A stretch of DNA of 64,000 nucleotides from Clostridium sp. K4410.MGS-306 (GTDB lineage: Bacteria > Cyanobacteriota > Vampirovibrionia > Gastranaerophilales > Gastranaerophilaceae). Location: the NCBI GenBank assembly GCA_000980375.1, contig LARD01000007.1, forward strand, positions 1-64,000, in the 5' to 3' direction. Position 1 is the stretch's first letter, and each line of letters starts with the position of its first letter. The notes under the pieces were generated by a model that had not been told where the DNA came from, ran no database searches, and was given only the letters and a program-made list of their open reading frames with translations. Below, one piece after another: positions 56,885-64,000 of this stretch. Both the position numbers and the translations under genes were made by a program.

Positions 56885-58491
56885 GGTTGCTCCTTAGTAC
56901 CCTTACCGGGATGTTGCGACAACGGAAGTGTGATTATGAATTTTGTGTATTTGTTGATTTCACTTTCGACTGTGATTTGGCCGTTGTGCATATCAATCAG
57001 TTTTTGGCATACACTGAGACCAAAACCCGAACCCAGTTTTCGCTCAAGGCTTTTGCCGGAATAATATCTGTCAAAGATAAATTTCAGGTCTTCTTTTGCA
57101 ATGCCGTTTCCGTTGTCTTCTATTGTGATTAAAACTTCCTCATCCTCAAATCTGGCAGCGGCTTTTATATATTTGTTCTCACCCGAGGTGTTGTCAATTG
57201 CGTTGGACAAAAGGTTTATAAACACGCGTTTTATCTGAAACAGGTCAGCTTCTATAAGTGTTCCGCCTTTATATATGTTGTTTACAAACTCAATATTTTT
57301 TTCGGCAAGAAGTGGTTTGAGCTGTTCTTTGCAATCTTCTATGATTTCATAAAGGTCTGCTTTTTCTATTGATAATTTTAGTTTTTCAGGGTCAAAACTG
57401 TATGAGTCCAGAATAAGGTTTACCATTTTTAAAAGGTGTTCGTTGTTTTTTGCCAGGCTTTCAGCAAGCTCATATTCATTTGTCAGTCCTATTTCTTTGA
57501 ATTTTTGAGATATAAACTCAAGTGACTGCGATTGAGAAACCAAAGGTGTTCTCAAATCATGGGTTAAGTTGGAGATAAAACTTTCTCTCAATTTTTCTTT
57601 TGTTTGCAGATTCAAAATCATGTCATTAAAGTTTTCATACAAATTTTTAATGATTTCTATTTTTGATGATGCATCCAGTTTAAAATTAAGATTGCCTTTT
57701 TTAACCTGGTCAGCTGCTTTAGACAATGCCATAACCGGTGTTACAAAAACCCTTTTGATAATTAAACCAATGACAAAGCTGGATAATATTCCGACAAGAA
57801 GAATAATCAAACTTGTAAAGATGCTGTCAATCATCCCTCTAAAAGGGCCAAATGCCAGCTCAATTGTGAGATAAGCTGCGTTGGAGTTGTCTTCACCTTT
57901 CAGTGCAATTTCGCGTCTGGAGTTTTCCTTGTAGTGTGGTTTTGCTACACGGGAAAGAAGCAGAAAAATTTTTTTGGGCGGTCCAAATGCCATGGGGTCA
58001 AAGGCAACATTCTTAAACTCATAGGCAGCGTCGTCTTTATTGAATCTAAGCTCTATTGTATACGGGCCTGTGGGTCTTAAAAGGTCAAGACTTACGGGTT
58101 TTGATATTTTCAATCCCTTTGTTGAGTTGTCAAACGGTACAAGAGTTACGCAATACAGGTCAAAGTTTTTTCTTTCGTAGAAAGATACAGGTGTTTTAAT
58201 TGGTTTTTGAATTACTTCTGTATTGTAATCGTTCAATATATTTTTTATGTGTGAAAGGTTTTTGTCGTTGGGCAGGATATAATACAGTTTTCGGAGTATA
58301 TCGCCTTCTTGCACTTTGAGATTCGTTTTAACAGAATATTCCAACCTCATAAGCCCGGTGCTCATGGCACTTTTTGCCATAGCATTGTGGAATTTTTCCA
58401 TCTGGCTGTTGTTCCAGGCAAACATCAAAACCAGAGGCAAAATAGCCGTGATTAAAAACACTATAAAAAAATATTTGGCAAACTTTAACAT
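56881..58491 (-). CDS. Sensor histidine kinase
   Basis: The 536-residue kinase has a first membrane helix (FFIVFLITAILPLVLMFAW), an extracytoplasmic sensor region of roughly 190 residues, a second helix (SLIILLVGILSSFVIGLII) followed by a HAMP domain, and the HisKA box FISNLTHDLRTPLVSQ with the phospho-accepting His. The ATPase domain has LLSNAIDN (N box), TIEDNGNGI (G1), FDRYYSG (F) and GSGFGLSVC (G2). It forms a two-gene operon with the response regulator. The input signal is unknown. The sensor region matches no named domain by eye. Confidence 0.94.
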   Translation of the reverse strand: MLKFAKYFFIVFLITAILPLVLMFAWNNSQMEKFHNAMAKSAMSTGLMRLEYSVKTNLKVQEGDILRKLYYILPNDKNLSHIKNILNDYNTEVIQKPIKTPVSFYERKNFDLYCVTLVPFDNSTKGLKISKPVSLDLLRPTGPYTIELRFNKDDAAYEFKNVAFDPMAFGPPKKIFLLLSRVAKPHYKENSRREIALKGEDNSNAAYLTIELAFGPFRGMIDSIFTSLIILLVGILSSFVIGLIIKRVFVTPVMALSKAADQVKKGNLNFKLDASSKIEIIKNLYENFNDMILNLQTKEKLRESFISNLTHDLRTPLVSQSQSLEFISQKFKEIGLTNEYELAESLAKNNEHLLKMVNLILDSYSFDPEKLKLSIEKADLYEIIEDCKEQLKPLLAEKNIEFVNNIYKGGTLIEADLFQIKRVFINLLSNAIDNTSGENKYIKAAARFEDEEVLITIEDNGNGIAKEDLKFIFDRYYSGKSLERKLGSGFGLSVCQKLIDMHNGQITVESEINKYTKFIITLPLSQHPGKGTKEQP

Positions 58492-58564
58492 ACTTCTGAA
58501 AATCTGTTTTACTTTAATATCTTAACCTATTTTGATGATAACATCCCATGGCACTTATAAAATA

Positions 58565-58580
58565 ACCCCGAAGAGCTATA
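58565..58580 (+). repeat. Intergenic motif, copy 2 (ACCCCGAAGAGCTATA)
   Basis: Second copy of the 16-base motif at 55659-55674, with one change. It lies in the 193-nt gap between the sensor kinase gene and the large tagged gene; the rest of that gap holds only the stem-loop at 58645. Confidence 0.45.
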
Positions 58581-58644
58581 TGAAGTTTTGTTAAGTTATT
58601 GTAATATTTTAATGAGAGAAGTATTGAGTTTAACATACTACTTG

Positions 58645-58674
58645 GCCCTGTATCCCCTACTCGTTATACAGGGC
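58645..58674. other. Perfect 9-bp stem-loop
   Basis: GCCCTGTAT (58645-58653) pairs with ATACAGGGC (58666-58674) around 12 nt. It is 11 nt after the stop of the minus-strand 962-residue gene but lacks a T-run in that direction. Probably a weak terminator or a 3' stability element. Confidence 0.55.
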
Positions 58675-58684
58675 TTCTTTCGTT

Positions 58685-61573
58685 TTATAGTTCTTTGTTA
58701 GGATAGATTGTCAGTTTGTTTATCTTAAAACCGTATATGCTCATTCTTCTTGCAGTGTTTATGTCTTTTAACGGCTCCTGCTCATCAGGGTTTAGAATGT
58801 ACAGAAGGTCTTCGGGGTCTGCTGTTCCTGTTTGTTTTACTTCTTCATTTACCCATTGCACTATTTCTGATAGGTATTCGTTATAGAGTTTGCTTAAACT
58901 TCTCAAATCAGGTTTTTTTACTGCTTTAAATGTCATTGTATGATTTGTTTGAGATGTAATGGTTCTTTCTTGTGAAGGAAATTTTTTAACTAGGCTGAAC
59001 ACTTCAAGATTGTCATACAGCTCTTCAAACTGGAGCGCATATACCTCTGCGTTTCCTGTGGCATCATACAACACGTCGGCCAGTGCCTGTTCCATTGCCA
59101 GAGATTTCAGTTTGTTTTCTGTTGTCATTTGTGATTTTGCGATTATGGCTATTTTGCTGCCTGATGCAGCGTCTTTGCGTTTTGTACAGCATAATGCTTC
59201 AAAATCTTTTAAATCTGATATTGATGCTTGGTTGCGGAAATTGTGCGCCATTTCTTTTAGATAAGCATTCCTGTATGCAGCAGGGATAAAATCAATTTTC
59301 TTTTCAAAACGGTATAATGCAGGTTTTATTATTGCTTCTTTTTCAAATGCATTGCGTTGGTCATAGTCGCAAATTACGTTGTTTTTTAGGATTTCAGGCA
59401 TGTTTTGTTTGAATTTTTTATAAAATGCTTCTTTTACCTCTGCGGGGTATGCACTTTTGTTGGAAAAAATTATCAATGCTGATTTGCCGTATGTATTGAT
59501 GTATTTTTCGAGCTCATCTTTTTGCTCTGTTTCGTTAAAGTATAGCTCTGCAATCTCGTGTATTTCATCATTGGAGAGGTCTTGTTTGTATGTTTCATAA
59601 AGATTGTTGATTCTTTGAGCATCTACTTTTTTGTCTTTTTTTACAATATTGAGAGTAAATGTTTTTCCTGTTTTATGGGATTGCATTATGATAGGTTCTT
59701 CGCCTCTTTCAAGGTGGTACATTGCTGTTTTAACATCAGAGTTAGACATCTCATATACGGACGGGTCTTTTGTAAATTCATACAACGTGTCAGCCATTGC
59801 AGCTTCCAGAGCCCTGTTGTATCTTGCAGTTTCCGGCAGTTCCTCTGTAACAAATTTTCTTACTACTGCTGTTTCTTCCGCAGAAAGCGACTGGCCGTTT
59901 AGGTTTTTTGTCCAGGCTCTTATTGCACTTTCAGGGAGCTTTTCTAAAGCGGTATCATACATGTCATTGTAGAAGTTTTTGGGTATTGCTTTTACTTTGC
60001 CGTAGATATGAGAATTGTACGCTGCTTTAAAATCTTTTTTGTATTGCGCTTCATCAACAGTAGGTGCTGATGGGGCAAGTGTAGTTTTGAATTTTTCGAT
60101 TTCTTTTACGCGCTGGTTTTTGTCTCTCATAATCTGTTTTTTGAGCTCTTCAAATGTTCCTCGCGAAATTGCCGTTTGGATTTTTTCTTGCGATTTTATG
60201 ATGTTTTCGCCCAGCTGTTTTGCATAATCAGGGTGTGTTTGCCAGAATTCTGTCATTACTTCTGATTGGAATCTGCTGAATTCCTGTGTGGAGTATAAAA
60301 GATCAGCCGGTTTGTATATCTGATTTGACCTGAGATGCTGGCTGAGGTCTTTTATCAGGTCACTGCTGTGGTTCCAGGCATCTATCATTGTGTAACGAAG
60401 CGGCTCTGAGCCTGCTTTCATCCGTGAGATGTAGTCCGTTCTTTCAGCCTGGGACATATTTGCCCAGCGAAAAGCGAGCCTTTGCATTCTTTTAACATGC
60501 AAAGTATCTCTATCAGCCTCTGACAGGTTTTCTTGGAATATTTTCAAGTTGTTCGCTGCCCATTTTAAAAACAATTCATCCTGGCTCAATTTGTTAGAAC
60601 CAACTTTTGAGTGTTTTCTTGGCTCTGTTGGAGTCTCCTGTGGTTCCTGCTTTGCGGGGTTGAGCTTTTGCTGTGCGCGTTGTTCTTTTTTAAACATTTT
60701 GAGCATATCAAGCCCTGAAACTTGGTCAGCAATCATGTCTAATTTCTGGTTTTTGGTAAGGGAATTCCACCAGTTTTCCATTTTTTCTACAGATTTTTTT
60801 GCGCGCTCTGTTCTTTCTCTGTCATCGAGCGAATCCCAGAAGGCTCTTTGCCCCTGTGAAATTTTGTCACCCACAATGTCTGCATAGCCTTCGCGTGTAT
60901 ATCTTAAAGACTGCTGGTATTCAAATTCCGGCATTTGTATGCCCAGTGCTTTTAGTGTGGAGCCGTATACATAAGGAGAGTTTGGATTTTTAAATTTGAA
61001 ATCCGCTTTAAAATCAGGGTCAAGGTCATTTTCAAGGTCTTTGTTTAGCTCGTCGATGGTCTTTGCCTCAAGAAAAACTTTTTTTACAAGATAAACAGTC
61101 AGGTTTTTGTTGTTTTTTAAAGCGCCCTGTCCGGACAGCTCAAGCAGCTCTTTATTTTCTTTGTAAGAAGCCAGCATACCGCGTGTTGCACGGGACTGTT
61201 CAGGTTCGATAAGGTTTTCAAAAAGTTTTTCTCCATCAAATGCTTTTTTGATATCCTGTACATTTTGTGTATTTTCCAGTTTTGAAAAAGCCCTTCTTTG
61301 CGCTTCCAACGGGGTAAGGCGGGTTTTGTCATCGAGGTTTTCAATGTATCGTCTGACAGGATGGGGCATTCTGTCTTTATTTGTCAGGTAGAATCTGTCG
61401 AGCCCTTTGTCCACGCGTGCGCCGAAAGAAATTAGATGGTCATTAAACTGTGATCTTAATTCAAAATTGCTGTCAGGGCTTTGTGTTTCGGGTGATGTGT
61501 TTTGTTGTTTGTTTTGCTTTTTAGGGGTATCTGTTATTTTGTAAAAACCGTTTGTGTTGTGAATTTTCATCAT
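58685..61573 (-). CDS. 962-residue helical protein with SFGA tag, function unknown
   Basis: The ATG at 61573 follows AGGAAA by nine bases (another ATG is adjacent); the frame is open for 37 more codons without support. A Lys/Gln/Thr-rich leader (MMKIHNTNGFYK onward) ends LISFGARVD at residues 48-54. The rest is almost wholly alpha-helical and charged, with repeating elements such as TDYISRMKAGSEPLRYTMIDAW and two similar segments, AAMADTLYEFTKDPSVYEMS and MEQALADVLYDATGNAEVYAL. This points to an internal duplication of about 210 residues. No signal peptide, membrane span or catalytic motif. It may be a secreted or cell-surface effector, but this is only inferred from the tag. Confidence 0.75.
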   Translation of the reverse strand: MMKIHNTNGFYKITDTPKKQNKQQNTSPETQSPDSNFELRSQFNDHLISFGARVDKGLDRFYLTNKDRMPHPVRRYIENLDDKTRLTPLEAQRRAFSKLENTQNVQDIKKAFDGEKLFENLIEPEQSRATRGMLASYKENKELLELSGQGALKNNKNLTVYLVKKVFLEAKTIDELNKDLENDLDPDFKADFKFKNPNSPYVYGSTLKALGIQMPEFEYQQSLRYTREGYADIVGDKISQGQRAFWDSLDDRERTERAKKSVEKMENWWNSLTKNQKLDMIADQVSGLDMLKMFKKEQRAQQKLNPAKQEPQETPTEPRKHSKVGSNKLSQDELFLKWAANNLKIFQENLSEADRDTLHVKRMQRLAFRWANMSQAERTDYISRMKAGSEPLRYTMIDAWNHSSDLIKDLSQHLRSNQIYKPADLLYSTQEFSRFQSEVMTEFWQTHPDYAKQLGENIIKSQEKIQTAISRGTFEELKKQIMRDKNQRVKEIEKFKTTLAPSAPTVDEAQYKKDFKAAYNSHIYGKVKAIPKNFYNDMYDTALEKLPESAIRAWTKNLNGQSLSAEETAVVRKFVTEELPETARYNRALEAAMADTLYEFTKDPSVYEMSNSDVKTAMYHLERGEEPIIMQSHKTGKTFTLNIVKKDKKVDAQRINNLYETYKQDLSNDEIHEIAELYFNETEQKDELEKYINTYGKSALIIFSNKSAYPAEVKEAFYKKFKQNMPEILKNNVICDYDQRNAFEKEAIIKPALYRFEKKIDFIPAAYRNAYLKEMAHNFRNQASISDLKDFEALCCTKRKDAASGSKIAIIAKSQMTTENKLKSLAMEQALADVLYDATGNAEVYALQFEELYDNLEVFSLVKKFPSQERTITSQTNHTMTFKAVKKPDLRSLSKLYNEYLSEIVQWVNEEVKQTGTADPEDLLYILNPDEQEPLKDINTARRMSIYGFKINKLTIYPNKEL

Positions 61574-61687
61574 TTTGTAATTTCCTGCCTTACTGCCAGT
61601 AGTAAGGTGCAAAATAGATGAAAGTTGCGACATTAGAGAGCATTCTTTACAAATTGCAACAAAGTATAAAGTTAGGCGAACCAAACA

Positions 61688-61715
61688 TTGATTAAAAAAT
61701 CTTAAGTACTATAAT
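61688..61715 (+). promoter_or_regulatory. Sigma70-like promoter of feoAB, implying a leaderless mRNA
   Basis: TTGATT (61688-61693), 16 bp, TATAAT (61710-61715). Transcription would start at or next to the ATG at 61722, and no Shine-Dalgarno sequence is present, so the mRNA is probably leaderless. Confidence 0.6.
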
Positions 61716-61721
61716 AACGCT

Positions 61722-64000
61722 ATGAACAATATAAAAAACGAAACTACTCTTGATAAACTACAAATAGGCAAAGACGCGCATATTGTGTCAATAGACTGTG
61801 AGGATAAAGCATTAAGACAGCATATTCTTGATATGGGGCTTACGCCTGGAGTTGAGGTTACGCTTGTAAAAACAGCTCCGATGGGAAATCCTCTTGAGCT
61901 AAGGGTTAGAGGTTATGCACTGACTTTGAGAAAAGAAGATGCGGCAAAAATTACAATCAACAACATACACGATGCTCACGATTGCACGCGCAAAAAGGAA
62001 GAGTTTGAGGACATAGAACATTCCAAAATAGGCGAAATAACTCCATATAAAACAAGAAAAGATTTAAAAACGCCTTTAAAGAAAAATATAAATTTTGCAC
62101 TGGCAGGCAACCAAAACAGCGGAAAGACCACTCTTTTTAACCAGCTCACAGGCTCAAACCAGCATGTGGGCAACTTCCCCGGGGTGACAGTCGACAGGAC
62201 AGATGGGGTAATCAAAAACCATCCCGATGTTACTATTACTGATTTACCGGGTATTTATTCCCTTTCTCCTTACAGCAGTGAGGAGATTGTGACAAGAAAC
62301 TTTATTCTGAATGAAAAGCCGGACGGCATTATCAACATCGTAGATGCAACAAACATTGAGCGGAATCTTTACCTTACAATGCAGCTTATTGAGCTGGATG
62401 TACCTATGGTTATTGCGCTCAATATGATGGATGAAGTAATTGGAAGCGGCGGCTCTGTTGATGTAAACGCAATGGAGGCGGCATTAGGAGTGCCTGTTAT
62501 TCCCATTTCGGCGTCAAAAAATGAAGGTATCGAAGAGCTGACCGAGCACGCAATAAACGTTGCCCGATACAAAGAACACCCCGGCAGGCTAGATTTTTGC
62601 AGTCCTGATGATGCCAATGAGGGTGCTGTGCACAGGTGTATTCATTCAATAATACATCTTATTGAAGACCATGCAAAAAACGCGGGGATTCCTGTCAGGT
62701 TTGCTGCAACAAAACTGACTGAAGGCGACAACCTGATAAAAGAGGCTCTAAATCTTGATGAAAAAGAAACGGAAATTTGCTCTCGAATAATTGCAGAGAT
62801 GGAAGAATCCCGCGGTCTGGATAAAGAAGCTGCACTTGCGGATATGAGATTTTCATTTATTGAAAAGCTCTGTGCAAAATGCGTGCACAGGCCCTCGGAA
62901 ACAATCGGGCACAAAATTACCGTTGCTGCGGATAAGATTTTAACAGGCAAATACAGTGCAATGTTCGCATTTTTTGCAATTATGGCCGTTATATTTTATC
63001 TTACATTCGGACCTTTGGGGACGTTTTTGTCAGACATTATGGATGTAGGAATAGACTTTTTTACAACTCTTACAGACAGTGCACTTACTGCCTACGGGCT
63101 CAATCCTGTTGTGCATTCATTGATTATTGACGGTGTGTTTGCGGGAGTGGGCAGTGTTTTAAGCTTTTTACCCGTCATTGTGGTTTTGTTTTTCTTTCTT
63201 TCAATACTTGAAGACAGCGGATACATGGCACGTGTGGCTTTTATTATGGACAAATTGCTGCGTAAAATAGGACTTTCCGGAAGGAGCTTTGTGCCTATGC
63301 TCATCGGGTTCGGGTGTTCGGTGCCGGCAATCATGGCAACAAGAACTCTGCCTTCGGAACGCGATAGAAAAATGACCATACTGTTGACTCCGTTTATGAG
63401 TTGTTCTGCAAAGCTGCCTATATATGCTCTTTTTACAGCTGCATTTTTTAAAGAAAATCAGGTGATTGTGATATTGAGCCTTTATCTTATTGGCATAATT
63501 GTGGGCATAATATTTGCATATTTTATGAAATTTTTTGTTTTTAAAGGACAGCCGGTACCGTTTGTTATGGAGTTGCCTAATTACAGGATGCCCAGCTTCA
63601 AAAATGTTTACAGGCTGATTTATATGAAAGCAAAAGACTTTGTAACAAGGGCTTTTACAATAATTTTTGCTGCAACAATTATTATATGGTTTTTGCAGTC
63701 CTTTGACTCAAGGCTGAATCTGGTTGCAGATTCTTCCGACAGTCTGCTGGCTATGCTGGGTAACCTTCTTGTGCCTGTGTTTAAGCCTCTTGGAATTAAC
63801 GATTGGCGTGTGTCTACGGCGTTTATTACCGGTTTTATGGCAAAAGAGAGTGTTGTGAGCACGCTTACTGTTTTGCTTGGCGGGGATGTTAACAAGCTTC
63901 CTGTGTTGTTTACAAAGCTTAGTGCGTTTGTATTTCTTGTGTTTTCACTATTGTATACACCATGTGTGGCTGCAATTGCGACTGTACAGCGCGAACTCGG
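61722..64000 (+). CDS. feoB: FeoA-FeoB fusion ferrous iron transporter (3' end cut by window)
   Basis: The frame is open from ATG 61722 to the end of the window (759 codons). Residues 1-80 form an SH3-like FeoA domain (ILDMGLTPGVEVTLVK). The GTPase domain begins near residue 126 with AGNQNSGKTTLFNQLTGS, then G3 DLPGIYSL and G4 NMMDE. The membrane part has the two gating motifs, IGFGCSVPAIMATRTL and, at the cut end, LLYTPCVAAIATV. It imports Fe2+ across the inner membrane under GTP control. Single-chain FeoA-FeoB proteins occur in some anaerobes. A good promoter lies immediately upstream; no ribosome binding site is seen. Confidence 0.95.
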   Translation, partial: MNNIKNETTLDKLQIGKDAHIVSIDCEDKALRQHILDMGLTPGVEVTLVKTAPMGNPLELRVRGYALTLRKEDAAKITINNIHDAHDCTRKKEEFEDIEHSKIGEITPYKTRKDLKTPLKKNINFALAGNQNSGKTTLFNQLTGSNQHVGNFPGVTVDRTDGVIKNHPDVTITDLPGIYSLSPYSSEEIVTRNFILNEKPDGIINIVDATNIERNLYLTMQLIELDVPMVIALNMMDEVIGSGGSVDVNAMEAALGVPVIPISASKNEGIEELTEHAINVARYKEHPGRLDFCSPDDANEGAVHRCIHSIIHLIEDHAKNAGIPVRFAATKLTEGDNLIKEALNLDEKETEICSRIIAEMEESRGLDKEAALADMRFSFIEKLCAKCVHRPSETIGHKITVAADKILTGKYSAMFAFFAIMAVIFYLTFGPLGTFLSDIMDVGIDFFTTLTDSALTAYGLNPVVHSLIIDGVFAGVGSVLSFLPVIVVLFFFLSILEDSGYMARVAFIMDKLLRKIGLSGRSFVPMLIGFGCSVPAIMATRTLPSERDRKMTILLTPFMSCSAKLPIYALFTAAFFKENQVIVILSLYLIGIIVGIIFAYFMKFFVFKGQPVPFVMELPNYRMPSFKNVYRLIYMKAKDFVTRAFTIIFAATIIIWFLQSFDSRLNLVADSSDSLLAMLGNLLVPVFKPLGINDWRVSTAFITGFMAKESVVSTLTVLLGGDVNKLPVLFTKLSAFVFLVFSLLYTPCVAAIATVQREL

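Noticed and set aside
61722..64000. FeoAB as truncated
   Set aside because: The frame is open to the last base; the gene simply leaves the window.
1..64000. CRISPR arrays, rRNA genes, insertion-sequence transposases, prophage
   Set aside because: No regularly spaced repeats, rRNA, transposase or structural phage genes were seen; the lone lysozyme is not enough to call a prophage.

Overview
The window is a dense, AT-rich bacterial chromosome segment with about 54 protein genes and one tRNA. A flagellar block (fliF-fliG-fliH-fliI), an AsmA-like envelope protein, membrane-bound polysaccharide-modifying enzymes and LysM proteins point to a flagellated, diderm-type bacterium. No photosynthesis or respiratory-chain genes are seen. 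Gene content, codon use and a recurrent N-terminal 'SFKG/SFGx' signature on otherwise unrelated proteins fit the non-photosynthetic gut cyanobacterial relatives (Vampirovibrionia/Melainabacteria, 'Ca. Gastranaerophilales'). That assignment is an inference from style, not a database result.

Layout. 1-6 kb: the tail of an MBOAT O-acyltransferase, then the leftward fliFGHI operon with a sigma70-like promoter. 6.3-8 kb: small Cys-rich proteins and a membrane-anchored ADP-ribosyltransferase split over two frames at an A7 slippery site. 8-14.4 kb: RlmH, ManC, DedA, a large unknown protein, TpiA and two small unknowns. 14.5-17.5 kb: tuf, a 327-bp inverted-repeat element, and asnS. 17.6-26.1 kb: a mostly rightward run of glucokinase, TlyA, metallophosphoesterase, MBL hydrolase, TPR protein, rhodanese-like protein and a two-lobed M16 peptidase. 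26.1-31.1 kb: TPR protein, glutaredoxin, a RipA-like membrane protein, then a structured RNA leader ahead of a cluster of SFxx-tagged proteins, including an amidohydrolase and an HExxH protein. 31.4-34.7 kb: fusA and a polysaccharide pyruvyl transferase. 34.7-38 kb: two more tagged proteins. 38-42.2 kb: a cell-envelope glycan module (GT-C glycosyltransferase, sulfatase-like transferase fused to a Rossmann-like domain, small membrane protein) surrounding tRNA-Lys and a duplicated tRNA 3' end. 42.2-52.8 kb: GatD-like amidotransferase, LysM proteins, radical SAM protein, acyltransferase, LysM-lysozyme, aminotransferase, esterase, a tail-anchored DUF4145-like protein, flavoprotein and WG-repeat protein. 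52.9-64 kb: AsmA-like protein, a two-component system, a 962-residue tagged protein, and a FeoA-FeoB fusion running off the end.

The most promising undescribed items are four. The first is the shared N-terminal SFxx tag on at least eight unrelated proteins. The second is the candidate programmed -1 frameshift that would join a membrane anchor to an ADP-ribosyltransferase. The third is a multi-stem RNA leader at about 27.85-28.0 kb that could mask its own ribosome binding site. The fourth is the inverted-repeat element between tuf and asnS. Two further genes carry hairpins that bury their Shine-Dalgarno sequence.
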